Shown: positions 1 to 9,495 of the stretch, one piece after another | Numbering within the stretch: the stretch's first letter is position 1 | Layout: each line of letters begins with the position of its first letter | Assembly: GCF_900112185.1 (NCBI RefSeq) | Contig: NZ_FOKP01000005.1 | Span: 62,001-126,000 of the forward strand | Reading direction: 5' to 3' | Source of the DNA: Allobosea sp. CRIB-10 | GTDB lineage: Bacteria; Pseudomonadota; Alphaproteobacteria; Rhizobiales; Beijerinckiaceae | Length of the DNA: 64,000 nt | Notes under the pieces: generated by a model | Told to the model about the DNA's origin: nothing | Seen by the model: only the letters and a program-made list of their open reading frames with translations | The model's database searches: none | Made by a program: the position numbers and the translations under genes

Positions 1-3000
1 AGATCAGCTCGCGCTCATCGTCCTTCGTGCGCGGGAAGCGATTATCAATGGCGCGTGTCACCCTTTCAACGATCGCTGCGCCATTGCGCTGGTAACCATG
101 AGCGCGCGCGATCCGCGTCACCAGCTGGTCGAGATAGAGCGGGCCTTCGATCGCCACGACGTGGGCAATCATCCTGCTCAGCTCGGGCAGGTAGCCGTTA
201 TCATAAAACCGGATGGCGACGGGTTTAACGCCGCTTTCTGAAACATCGGCGATCCGGTAGACGGCTGGCCCCGCGGGTGGCTTCGGCGTAGATCGATTTT
301 CCTGCAGCACGACGATCGGCTGCCCGGGACCAAACAGCATTCCCTGTTTCGCAGCGCTGAGCGCGGGGGGCGCTGTCAGAGAAAACTCGGGCTTCGGTTG
401 TGGTTTGGGCGGACGCGCCTCTGTATCGAGGCGCGAGACGATCTCGCAGATGGCATCGAGATAATGCTTCCGCTCCGCGGGATTGGTCGATTGCCTCTGG
501 AAAGGTGGGATCTTCCGGTACCAATCATCCGGATCGTCGAGCCTGGTCGAAACGATCGCTTCAATCATTCCTTCACGAAGAATGGACCGCTGCGGCTCCC
601 AATCCTGCGTGTGGACTGCGATAACTGTCTCGCGGAACTCACGCAGGGCGGCGTGGAGTTCGACCGCGTTCAGCTTTCCGCTTCCAGTAAGAGCAGTCGG
701 TTTCTCGACCGGCGGTTCGGTTGGGTCTTCGTCGGCCACGACAGGCTCGGGCTCGAATGCAGCCGCTTCCGTGCCGCTATCGGTGGCATCCTCTTCCAAG
801 GCGATTGGCTGCGGTGATGCGGGAAGATCCTGCAGCGCCGAGAAGCGGTAGCCATCTTCGTATACCACTGGTGCCCGGCGCAGCTCCTCGAGGCGGTCGA
901 CGAGGCGCTGCGTCTGAAGGTCTGCATTGTCGAACCAATCGGTCGACCAAACCCGAAGCAGGCGCCATCCGAGACCGGAGAGAACCTCTTCGCGCAGGCG
1001 GTCGCGATCGCGGGCGCTCTTGCTGGAATGATAGGCGGCACCGTCGCACTCGATGCCGGCGAGATAGCGCTCGCGATGATCCGGATGGCGGATGCCGAGA
1101 TCGATTTTGAACCCGGATACGCCGATCTGGTAATCGACTTCGTAGCCCTTCGCCCGCAGGCGATCGGCGACCTCCACCTCGAAATCAGAGTCGGGATTGG
1201 GACCGAGGCTGCTGCCTGCCATCTGCCCGCGCGTCTCAGCGTATTCGAGGTAGCGCTTTAAAACGTGTACGCCCTCCGAACTCGTCTCCCGCGGTTTGAT
1301 GTCGACGGAGCCGAACGAGGTGAAAAGCCCGATGCGGATCCGTGCCCGGCTGAAGAGCACATTCAAGCGGCGGTGGCCCTGCTTGCCGTTGATGGGGCCG
1401 AAGCGCTGGGCCACGACCGCGGCGCCCGGCTTGGGGCCGTATGTCATCGAGATCAGGATGAAATCGCGCTCATCGCCTTGGACGTTCTCCAGGTTCTTCA
1501 CGAAGAGCTGTTCGCCGCGCTCGGCGACCTTCTCGCGATAGAGCTCCACGAATGGGTCGTCGGCACCGAGTCTTCGGATCTCTTCGAAGATCAGGTCGCG
1601 CTGGTCGCTGTTGACCGCAACGATCCCCAGCGTTGGGATCGTCTCGACAGGATCCTCTGCATGATGTCGCATGAATAGGATGGCCTCCTCGGACACGGCC
1701 AGCGCCTCGGCTTGGTTGCGGCGCGCTTGGTTGTGCCCGTTCACGCGGATGAGGTCGACCGAGAAGGATCCCGGCTTCGCCATAGGGAAAGAGATCAGCT
1801 CGCTCTTGTAGAACTCGCGGTTGGAGAAGCTGATCAGGCTTTCGCAACGGCTGCGATAGTGCCAGCGCAGTAGGCGGGTCTCCCGAAACGTTTTCTGGCA
1901 GGCTTCCAAAATCGACTCGTCGTCGAGGTCCTCGAAGTCCCCCTCATCGTCCGCAACGGGGACGGGCTCGCCGGACCTGGAGAAAAAGTCGGTAGGCGGC
2001 AGCTGCTTCTGATCGCCGACCACGATGAGCTGCTTGGCTCGAAGAAGACCGCCGAGGGCGTCCTCCGGGCGCATCTGGGACGCCTCGTCGATGACGAGGA
2101 CGTCGAAACTCAGTCCACGAGCCGGCAGAAATTTCGCCAGCGAGAGCGGCGACATCATGAAGCACGGGGCCAGTGCCTGAACGGCCCGTCCCGCACGCTG
2201 CATGACGTCGCGGACGGGCACGAACCTCTTCTCCTTACCGAACTCGTTGCTCAGCAATTCCATCTCGGTCCAGGTCTTCCGGCTTCCATAGCGGTTACCG
2301 GCCGGCGGCATGCGGACGAGGAGGTTTTCTTTGACGCGCCGTCTGTCGGCGTCGAGTTTGCGTCGATCCCGCTCTGCAAAGTTCTCGCGACGCGCTTCGA
2401 TCCGATAGCCCGCTGCCCGGTTGAGGGCCGCACTGGCCTGTTTGGCGGTGTCAGCACGTTTCTGGGCGACTAGCCCCGAGTACAACTCGCCAAGCCGGGC
2501 TGGCGGCACACCGAGCTCCTCGGCTTTGGCCAGCAGTGGATCCAGTCCACCTCGCGCGAGATCCAGGCGCTGGTCGTGCAGGGCGAGATAATCGCTCAGC
2601 TCGTCTCGGCGTGGGATCAGGTTTTGCAGCTGGTCAATGAGACCCTCAGGATTGGTCGTGACAAGTCCGGCAACACCGTGGTTCGTCGCTAGGTCGGCAG
2701 TTCGCTCCCTGAGTTTCTCCAACCCGCTGCCAAGCTGAGGGGCTGTCAATCGGAGTTCATGCCGGACCTTGGCTGCACCGATCGATGTCAGTGCTTCAAG
2801 GGCGGCGGAGGGAGGCACGTTCGATCGGACGGTTTCGATCCAGGACAAAGCCTGTTGGGACATTTCGATCGCAGCAGCGGTTGAGGCCAGCTGGTCGACC
2901 TTGTCCTTCAGAGGATGTGCGGCGAGGCGGGCCTCGACATCGCGCAGCTGAGACTGCAACTGCAGCGCAGCGGCGAGTTCCTCTAGGCTGTAGTTGAACC

Positions 3001-5977
3001 GTTCCAGCTCTCGGTCAGGATCTAGTCCCAGGATCGTCGTAGCCGAAATCCTGGACGTTCTGAGCGACACGATCTTGTCGGCGACGGATTGCTCATCGAG
3101 CAGGTTCTTATTGTCGCCGATTTCGGTGACCGCGGCGCGGCAGCGTTCGAACTCCTGACCCAGCGCCATCAGCCCGGCGGCATCGAGACTGCGGACACGC
3201 TCCGCGATCGCCTTGCCACCGAGTGTTTCCTCGACGCGGGCGAGGGCGGCTGTTCGGCCATCGTCGACAGCGCAGATTCGTTCGATCGGCGTTTCAAGAC
3301 CATCCCACAGCGAGCCGAAAAGCTGCTGGTGAGCGCGATTATTGAGGAAAGCAGAGATGGCCTGGACATGTTGTCCAAGCCCGCTGAGGTCCTCGGGCGG
3401 TACTCGGACGCCGGGTGTAATCCCGAGCCTTTGCAGGATCGCCGCCAAGATTTTGCTCTCGCCGGTCAGCGAGCCGACCAAGCGACCAAAGGATCCCTTG
3501 GCTGCGACATCCGCAGCCGTCAGCAACTCGTCGCGCGTCGGCCATGCGCCCATGCGAGCCGGAAAGCGTCCGCGCCAGCGGGCCTCCTCGGCCATGATAT
3601 CCGACCATTCGGTCTTGGCGGCGCGCAGAGCTCCGGCCGGTGTGGTCGCAAGCGAGGCGAACCAGCCCCTCGTGCCTTGATCAAGCATGCTTGCGGTCTT
3701 TGCAGCGAGCATGATCGCCAGCGGCGAACAGGACGGCGTGCTTTCTGGATCGCCGAGAATTTCGATCGCCGGAGCGAGCTTGTCGAATGCCTTGCAGACT
3801 GCGTCTGCTGCGGCCGCGTGCTCAGTTGCCCAGGCGTAGATCTCGCCAGGCTGCATTTCGTTGACTGCAGCGAGATCGGCAGCGGCCTTCACCGCCCTGA
3901 TCCGCGATGCCTCAGCCGACGTGATATCGGCGGCCCACTCGCGACCTGTGAGCTGCGCTTCTAGCTTCCAACGCTCCCGCTGCACGGTGATGAGGTCGGC
4001 GACCGCTGCCGGCTGCAGATCATGGACGGCGTCGATCAAGGCGTCGTCAGGCACGTCGTGGCTTAGAAGCTCATTGAGCTCCACCAGCTGCGCGAGGTCC
4101 TCGAAGCTCGCTGGCCCCAGAGCCTTTACCTGTGCGGCCGTTGCGGCGACCTCGTCGGTCACACGCTTCAGACGTGCGAGATCCTCCACTAGGATCGCCG
4201 TATTCGGGCGGCGATCCTGATCGAAGGTCAGCCTAGACCAAGGCGATAGCTGCGGCAGAGAATAGGTTGCTGCGAAACGCGTTGCCAGATCGCCGTAGAG
4301 CGAAATCGAGCCCTGTGACGCCTCGTATGCGGGGCCGCCGGCGAGCAGAATTTCGGGGAGCGCTACCGAACGCATCTCGTGGATAGCCGGACCCACCTGA
4401 CTGCGAGCGCGCAAAGACCGCCAGATCAGATCGAACGGAGTTTGGCCATCTTCTTTGGGTGCATGAAGCGCATTGACGTAGGAGGCGATTTCCTGGCGGT
4501 TTTCCCCCCAGGTAGGATCCCATGTTGTGCTGGCTGGGCCCTTGCGGCCAAGGCCGAGTGTCATGCGTTGCTTGAGGCTCTCGACAACGAGGCGAGGCGT
4601 CGCCTTTTCGGAGTGCAACTCCAGGCAGAAGTCACCGATGCCCGCCTTGACCAGGCGCCTCTTCACCACCTCCAGCGCGGCCTGCTTCTCCGCAAGGAAG
4701 AGGACTGTTTTGTCGGCCGCCAAAACGTTGGCGATGATGTTGGTGATTGTCTGCGATTTCCCCGTGCCCGGCGGGCCCTGGATGACCAGGTTCTTCGACT
4801 TCATCGCATCGACGAGGGCGCTATGCTGAGAAGCATCGGCATCGTGGATCAGGATGGGTGCCAGCTTTTCGGTTTCCGGCTCGTCAATCTGATAATCCTC
4901 GGGCGGCGTGAATAGCGAGCTCCCGGCATCGCCGGAAAGTTCTGTGCCGCTGACGATCGAGCCGACCAACGAGTCCGTCACCGGATGAGCGGCCCAATTG
5001 CCGGGCGCCAGATCTGCGTACATCGCGAAGCGGCCAAAGGCGAAGTGCCCCAGCGTCAACCAGCGCCGGACGTGCCAGCCCTTCAGGCCCTCGATCGCTT
5101 CCGAGACCTTTGCAAAATAGGCCTCGACCGAGCCGGCTTCATCCTCGCTGGTTTCGAGGTCAGGGATTTGCCGCGCGAAGTCTCTTTGCACCTTAGTTTG
5201 AAGGCTGAGGTTGGACTCGGCCGACTCCGCCATCGCGGACAGCGAGAAGATGATCTTGCCCCTGGCGCCTTTCCGTTTCTCCAGCTTGACCGGGAGCAGC
5301 ATGAGGGGCGCGAAAAGCTTCTTGCTGCCCTCCTTCTCGCACCATTCCAGGAAGCCAAAAACCATGAAGAGGGTAGAGAGCCCGGTCTCTTGCTCGGCCA
5401 GACGTGCATCGTCGGCAATGCGTTCCAGAACGCTTTCGAGATTCTCAGGCCACTTGAGAGATTGGAGCTTCTTGTCGGAATGAGAGTCCTTGGCCGCTGT
5501 TGGCTGGAGTTCGATCGACGGGTCGATCCCCAATGATTTGGCGTGTTCCGAAGGATTGATCGTGCTTTTCGTGGGGCGGGGAAGAAGGCCAAGTTGCTGG
5601 CGGATCTTGTCACGCAAATCGCGCTCGGCGCGCGCCAGTTCGATCTCATCGTCCCGGCCCTGGCTTTCGAGGGCCTCGATCTTAGTAAGGTATTCGAGGT
5701 CCGAGACCTTGGCATGCTCCAGCGCTGAAGCGAAATCCTCTTCCCGCTCATCTTGCGGAATATCATCCGGTTCCGGCAGGGGCTGGACCTCGAGGCTCGT
5801 ACCGCCCGTCAGCAGATCGTAGACGGCCTCCGGAACCTCGTCGACGATCTGGAGCTGCTTCTTCGACGCGGGCCGGTGCTTGTAGCTTAGCAAAGGGTTG
5901 CGGAGAGACATGTCGAGCAACCGCTCGCGCAATCCTTCGTACAGCTTCTGTAGCCGATCGTTGTTTTGGCTAGCCAT
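1..5977 (-). CDS. Giant DUF4011 / SF1 helicase / VSR-like nuclease / DUF3320 fusion protein (3' end cut by window edge)
   Basis: The reverse-strand frame is open without a stop from the ATG at 5977 to position 1, at least 1992 codons; probably only a short C-terminus is missing. The N-terminal ~350 residues match the DUF4011 type, starting with a 'LLDMSLRNPLLSYK' segment. A Walker A GPPGTGKS lies at residues 401-408. A long, probably helical insert precedes Walker B IDEAS (~1296-1300), the SF1 motif GDQKQLPP (~1327) and the late motif QGDERD (~1500). A VSR/DUF559-like nuclease region follows around residues 1600-1690, with GIECDG (E at 1643) and a downstream WRLLRVWSTDWF stretch. The C-terminus resembles DUF3320. 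Helicase-nuclease fusions of this family are common in defence islands; a nucleic-acid restriction role is inferred. The gene is divergent from the operon at 6485 and by eye has lower GC than the core genes on the right. Confidence 0.85.
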   Translation of the reverse strand, partial: MASQNNDRLQKLYEGLRERLLDMSLRNPLLSYKHRPASKKQLQIVDEVPEAVYDLLTGGTSLEVQPLPEPDDIPQDEREEDFASALEHAKVSDLEYLTKIEALESQGRDDEIELARAERDLRDKIRQQLGLLPRPTKSTINPSEHAKSLGIDPSIELQPTAAKDSHSDKKLQSLKWPENLESVLERIADDARLAEQETGLSTLFMVFGFLEWCEKEGSKKLFAPLMLLPVKLEKRKGARGKIIFSLSAMAESAESNLSLQTKVQRDFARQIPDLETSEDEAGSVEAYFAKVSEAIEGLKGWHVRRWLTLGHFAFGRFAMYADLAPGNWAAHPVTDSLVGSIVSGTELSGDAGSSLFTPPEDYQIDEPETEKLAPILIHDADASQHSALVDAMKSKNLVIQGPPGTGKSQTITNIIANVLAADKTVLFLAEKQAALEVVKRRLVKAGIGDFCLELHSEKATPRLVVESLKQRMTLGLGRKGPASTTWDPTWGENRQEIASYVNALHAPKEDGQTPFDLIWRSLRARSQVGPAIHEMRSVALPEILLAGGPAYEASQGSISLYGDLATRFAATYSLPQLSPWSRLTFDQDRRPNTAILVEDLARLKRVTDEVAATAAQVKALGPASFEDLAQLVELNELLSHDVPDDALIDAVHDLQPAAVADLITVQRERWKLEAQLTGREWAADITSAEASRIRAVKAAADLAAVNEMQPGEIYAWATEHAAAADAVCKAFDKLAPAIEILGDPESTPSCSPLAIMLAAKTASMLDQGTRGWFASLATTPAGALRAAKTEWSDIMAEEARWRGRFPARMGAWPTRDELLTAADVAAKGSFGRLVGSLTGESKILAAILQRLGITPGVRVPPEDLSGLGQHVQAISAFLNNRAHQQLFGSLWDGLETPIERICAVDDGRTAALARVEETLGGKAIAERVRSLDAAGLMALGQEFERCRAAVTEIGDNKNLLDEQSVADKIVSLRTSRISATTILGLDPDRELERFNYSLEELAAALQLQSQLRDVEARLAAHPLKDKVDQLASTAAAIEMSQQALSWIETVRSNVPPSAALEALTSIGAAKVRHELRLTAPQLGSGLEKLRERTADLATNHGVAGLVTTNPEGLIDQLQNLIPRRDELSDYLALHDQRLDLARGGLDPLLAKAEELGVPPARLGELYSGLVAQKRADTAKQASAALNRAAGYRIEARRENFAERDRRKLDADRRRVKENLLVRMPPAGNRYGSRKTWTEMELLSNEFGKEKRFVPVRDVMQRAGRAVQALAPCFMMSPLSLAKFLPARGLSFDVLVIDEASQMRPEDALGGLLRAKQLIVVGDQKQLPPTDFFSRSGEPVPVADDEGDFEDLDDESILEACQKTFRETRLLRWHYRSRCESLISFSNREFYKSELISFPMAKPGSFSVDLIRVNGHNQARRNQAEALAVSEEAILFMRHHAEDPVETIPTLGIVAVNSDQRDLIFEEIRRLGADDPFVELYREKVAERGEQLFVKNLENVQGDERDFILISMTYGPKPGAAVVAQRFGPINGKQGHRRLNVLFSRARIRIGLFTSFGSVDIKPRETSSEGVHVLKRYLEYAETRGQMAGSSLGPNPDSDFEVEVADRLRAKGYEVDYQIGVSGFKIDLGIRHPDHRERYLAGIECDGAAYHSSKSARDRDRLREEVLSGLGWRLLRVWSTDWFDNADLQTQRLVDRLEELRRAPVVYEDGYRFSALQDLPASPQPIALEEDATDSGTEAAAFEPEPVVADEDPTEPPVEKPTALTGSGKLNAVELHAALREFRETVIAVHTQDWEPQRSILREGMIEAIVSTRLDDPDDWYRKIPPFQRQSTNPAERKHYLDAICEIVSRLDTEARPPKPQPKPEFSLTAPPALSAAKQGMLFGPGQPIVVLQENRSTPKPPAGPAVYRIADVSESGVKPVAIRFYDNGYLPELSRMIAHVVAIEGPLYLDQLVTRIARAHGYQRNGAAIVERVTRAIDNRFPRTKDDERELI

Positions 5978-6484
5978 CTTGAGAACGCAGGCCTGCAGCT
6001 TGTGGTTGAGACTGGGGCAGTCAAATTCGGCCCCTCTTGGCCACCATACATATCCGGTCGATCGCAGCGAGTGCGTTTGCTGCCAGGACTCTCAAAAAAA
6101 GGTGGGAAATTTACTGCAACTTTCGGATGATCTAGCGTCTCCGCCTCTGACGCTGTTCCAATGTCCAGTTGTGGCCGATTTGGACCCTGAGCGCCGTGGA
6201 AGCCGCTGCTCAGATGGGGGCGTCGTGTATGAGCGGGCATGGTAGCTGGCCTGCGGATTAGCCGCTTACAACGTTGTTTTCGTTAAGATTTATGCGCAGG
6301 CGAGGGGGCGTTGCGTGCTTCGGCACGCTGCGGAAGTTTAGTAGTGCCACACCGCTGGGATCGCTGAGCGTGAGCGTATTCTGAGCTGTTAAGAGCGCGA
6401 TGTTGAAGTATGTTACGGAGACGACGAGAGTGCGTCGTGTCAATATTGGCCTATGACCGATCAGACTGTGGATGAGGGGACGGG
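5978..6484. promoter_or_regulatory. Divergent intergenic region between the helicase-nuclease gene and the DUF6361 operon
   Basis: About 507 bases without a convincing gene. It must hold the promoters of both divergent transcription units. Visible structure: a perfect 10-base palindrome ACAACGTTGT at 6268-6277, and a 6-bp stem closed by a TTCG tetraloop at 6313-6328 (GCGTGC-TTCG-GCACGC) with no T-run after it on either strand. AT-rich patches (around 6100 and 6280-6295) could carry promoters, but no -35/-10 pair is clear. Short ORFs across it have no family resemblance. Confidence 0.5.
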
Positions 6485-7687
6485 TTGGAACCGCAACTCG
6501 GTTGGGTTTGGCTGTCGCAGAAGGAGCGGCGCACGGCGGAGCAGGCGCTCGCCGACATCGGTCCGGACGGGACGCGTGACGAGCTCGGCTTCGGCGTCGT
6601 CCATTTCGCCTACGCCGATCGCTTCTTTCCCGGTACCTCTGTCCAGCAGACCCAGCTGCGGTACGTGTGGTTCACGTGCTGGAGCTACCTGGAACTTCAG
6701 CAACGCGAAGGCGGCAAGCCGTTCCCGCGCGGCGATCTGGATCGGATTGAGGACCGGACCGGTCACCGGCTGCTTCGGCATTACGGCTCCGGGGATGGTC
6801 ACGGCGTGATCGGGGGGCGTGTGCTCCGGGTAGGACGCAGCCCGGTGGTCAAGCCGAGCGCGGTCTACTGGAACGCCATGCGTAGCTGGAATTTGGTGAA
6901 GCCACTCGGGGCTGGCCGAGACGCACCCGGCCGCGCAGAGATCCATGCCCGCTGGGAGGAACTATCCGGCCGGGGCCCCCGGCCGGAGGTCGATGCAGAG
7001 CCGCCGGGGCCACTTTTCCTGGACGCGCCGCCAATGCCAGCCAAATGGCGTGCGGTCAATGAGCCGCTCGACTTCGAGCTGGACACGAAGACGGACGAGG
7101 CAGGCCGGATCCGACGCGCTTGGCGAAAGCCCCGTGACGGCCACGGCCGTCCGACCCTGCTTTCGCGCCTCGCCGAGCGTCGCGTGGCGTCGCCGGGTTC
7201 TATGTATGACCGAGGCGTCGTTTCGCTGCTCCACTCCGACGAGAAGACCAGCATGGAGCGAGCGAGGCAGGCGGGCTCGGTCGCGGCTATCGCACGCTCC
7301 GTGCACACGGCGCTCGTGCAGTCGATGAAGGACGACGACTGCAACGAGGCCCGGGACGCTCGTCGCTGGCTCGACGAGTCCATCGTCGAACATGGCGAGC
7401 AAGCGTTGAAGTTGGAAATGCCCGGGTTGGTGCAGGATGCAGCGGAGGCAAACAAGCTAGGTGATCTGATCCACGAAACTCAGGATTGGCTGCGCAAGGG
7501 TGCGGGCGACGTCGGCGCGCTAGCGAACGTTTATCGCGAACGGGAAGAGGCCCAGAAGCCCGGTCGGGCGCTGCTCGCCCGCAGTGGCGATGAACGTCGA
7601 CAGGGCTGGCGGCCCCGCGCTTCGGCGCCGCTGACGTACAGGTGGGGCCATGTGTCCGCCTTCCTCGATCAGTTGGCCGGCCGGTGA
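6485..7687 (+). CDS. DUF6361 family protein, first gene of the putative defence operon
   Basis: Protein of 400 residues beginning MEPQLGWVWLSQKERR. The N-terminal pattern, a 'W-x-x-LS-x-KERR' start, then 'RDELGFGVVHFAYADRFFPG' and a 'Q-x-RY-x-WF' segment, is recognised from memory as DUF6361; its biochemical role is unknown. I chose the TTG at 6485 because the frame is closed upstream by a TGA at 6473-6475, no ATG or GTG is available, and a GAGGGGA ribosome site ends 4-5 bases before it. No membrane segment or signal peptide is evident. The stop overlaps the GTG of the next gene (GTGA), so the two are translationally coupled. Fixed association with a PLD nuclease and a helicase suggests an anti-phage function; this is inference from context. 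Confidence 0.75.
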   Translation: MEPQLGWVWLSQKERRTAEQALADIGPDGTRDELGFGVVHFAYADRFFPGTSVQQTQLRYVWFTCWSYLELQQREGGKPFPRGDLDRIEDRTGHRLLRHYGSGDGHGVIGGRVLRVGRSPVVKPSAVYWNAMRSWNLVKPLGAGRDAPGRAEIHARWEELSGRGPRPEVDAEPPGPLFLDAPPMPAKWRAVNEPLDFELDTKTDEAGRIRRAWRKPRDGHGRPTLLSRLAERRVASPGSMYDRGVVSLLHSDEKTSMERARQAGSVAAIARSVHTALVQSMKDDDCNEARDARRWLDESIVEHGEQALKLEMPGLVQDAAEANKLGDLIHETQDWLRKGAGDVGALANVYREREEAQKPGRALLARSGDERRQGWRPRASAPLTYRWGHVSAFLDQLAGR

Positions 7688-9495
7688 CCGCTTCCGGCTT
7701 CGAACAGGACGCCACATATTCCGTCTTCGAGGCGCTGAGACCGGCTGCGGACCAGACGCTCGACCGAGCAGCCTTCGCGACGTACTCCCTCGACCTAGTT
7801 GCAATGGCGGCGCTGGTCCTGTCCCTCAGCCGGGCAGGGGAGCAGGAACTCGAGGCCGGCCCGATCAGCTTGGTCGACGCCCTGGAGGCCGTCGCCCCCC
7901 GCATCGCAATCGTCTATCAGAAAGACCGCCTGAAACCGGCCGTGCGCTCCTACGGCGTGCTACACATGTTCGACCGTCGCATCCACGCGGTGCAGCCCCC
8001 CGCGGGATCGTCGTATCACCCCAAGTTCGCGCTGGCCCGCTATCTGGGCCCTCGGGCGACCGTGCGCTGGAAGCTCTGGATCGGCAGCAGGAACCTCACG
8101 GGAGGCCAGGACCGGGAGGCCGGTCTCTTGCTGGTTGGCAAGGTAGGCGGCTCGGCGGGCAAGCGCGCTGGTGACGTCGTGGAAATGGCGCGGGATCTGC
8201 TGGCGCCGGTGCCTTGGATGGCTGCGTTCGGGGCGGAGCTTGGGCGCGTACGATGGCACGCACCCGACGGGGTTGGCTTCCGCGGCTTGCAGTGGCGGCG
8301 CGCCGGCCAACAGAAGCCGTTCAAAACTTCGCTGAAAGCGGCCACCCTCGCGGTCGCGATCTCCCCGTTTGTCGATAATTCAGGCGTCGGGTCGTTCGGC
8401 TGGGCTCCAGCGGCGATCTTGCTCACCACGCTCGATGCAGCGACCGGTCTTGCCGCTCGGCCTGGTTTGGCGATTGCCACCGACCGCCCTCCGACCTTCG
8501 GCGTCGAGATGCCGGTCGAGCCTCCCGTCGCAGCCGCTGAGGTAGACGGCGTTTCGCTGCCCGAACCGGCGGGTCTGCATGCGAAGTTGCTCCTTCGCCA
8601 GAACGGCGACGTCAGCAGGCTCTGGATCGGCAGCGCCAACCTGACAGGTCGCGGCATGTTGGGACCGAACGCCGAGGTCATGGCCGAGCTCGACGTGCCG
8701 AAGGCGACGGCGAAGTCACTCATCGATTTCGCGCGGGACGGTTTGCCGTTCGACCCGGGTTCGGTCGAGGGCGACCCCGAGCTTGCGAGTCAGCGCGCGG
8801 CCGAGCGCGCGCTGGACAGCGCGATCGCCGCGGTGTTGCAGGCCGAGTTGAAGCTTTGCCGCGACATGGACGGGATCACTCTGACGAGCGCGACCTCCAT
8901 CGACGCTTTTCTCCGCCAGCATTCCCTGACGGCGTGGTTGCTGACCCGACCCAACGCGACAGTTCTATGGTCCGAGGGTACGACCACCGTGAGGCTTGTT
9001 CGCGGCGCGCTGCCGCAAAAGGAAGAGACGGTGTTGGTCTGCTTCCGTGCGGAGCGCCAGCAGAAGGACTGTCCGGCCCGAACCTGGGCACAAGCCGTGC
9101 CCTTTCCCGGGCACGATGCGGATGGGCGCGACCGCGCGGCGAAGGCCTCCTATATCGGCCTGAAGGGCGCCGGTGTGTGGGTCCGTTCGCAACTGGAGAA
9201 CCTGGTCGGCGCCGAGGCGACCACGTGGACGGGCGCGCGCCGTTGGGCTGGCTCGGAGTACGCCGGAGCAGGGGACGGGCTTCCGCTCGCAATGGAGGAA
9301 GTATTGGCGGCCTGGGCGAAAGATCCGGAGGAATTCGAGCGGCGCGCACGCCGGCTCGAGGATGTCCTGGCCGCCTTGGAAACCGAGCTTGCCCAGACGC
9401 CGGAGGAGGAGCGCGACGCTGCCGCGACAGCGCAGTGGACCCAGATCCGAACCTTTTGGTCGCAGATCCGCGCCGAGATCGGCGATGCGCCATGA
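7684..9495 (+). CDS. Phospholipase D-like (HKD) nuclease-type protein
   Basis: Protein of 603 residues from a GTG at 7684 that overlaps the preceding stop. An in-frame GTG at 7642 is possible but would lie inside the upstream gene. Two HKD-type active-site halves are visible: YHPKFALARY (His at ~112) followed by WIGSRNLTG, and LHAKLLLRQ (His at ~299) followed by WIGSANLTG. This H-x-K...GS-x-N pairing is the hallmark of the PLD superfamily, which includes DNA endonucleases such as BfiI and DISARM DrmC as well as lipases. No signal peptide or membrane segment is seen, so a cytoplasmic nucleic-acid substrate is more likely. The last ~200 residues are unrecognised and partly charged and helical. 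It shares a 4-base overlap (ATGA) with the helicase gene, which supports a joint complex. Confidence 0.82.
   Translation: MTASGFEQDATYSVFEALRPAADQTLDRAAFATYSLDLVAMAALVLSLSRAGEQELEAGPISLVDALEAVAPRIAIVYQKDRLKPAVRSYGVLHMFDRRIHAVQPPAGSSYHPKFALARYLGPRATVRWKLWIGSRNLTGGQDREAGLLLVGKVGGSAGKRAGDVVEMARDLLAPVPWMAAFGAELGRVRWHAPDGVGFRGLQWRRAGQQKPFKTSLKAATLAVAISPFVDNSGVGSFGWAPAAILLTTLDAATGLAARPGLAIATDRPPTFGVEMPVEPPVAAAEVDGVSLPEPAGLHAKLLLRQNGDVSRLWIGSANLTGRGMLGPNAEVMAELDVPKATAKSLIDFARDGLPFDPGSVEGDPELASQRAAERALDSAIAAVLQAELKLCRDMDGITLTSATSIDAFLRQHSLTAWLLTRPNATVLWSEGTTTVRLVRGALPQKEETVLVCFRAERQQKDCPARTWAQAVPFPGHDADGRDRAAKASYIGLKGAGVWVRSQLENLVGAEATTWTGARRWAGSEYAGAGDGLPLAMEEVLAAWAKDPEEFERRARRLEDVLAALETELAQTPEEERDAAATAQWTQIRTFWSQIRAEIGDAP

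Noticed and set aside
5887..6245. Open frames on both strands in the divergent intergenic region
   Set aside because: They overlap the start of the helicase-nuclease gene, have no ribosome site and show no family-like sequence.
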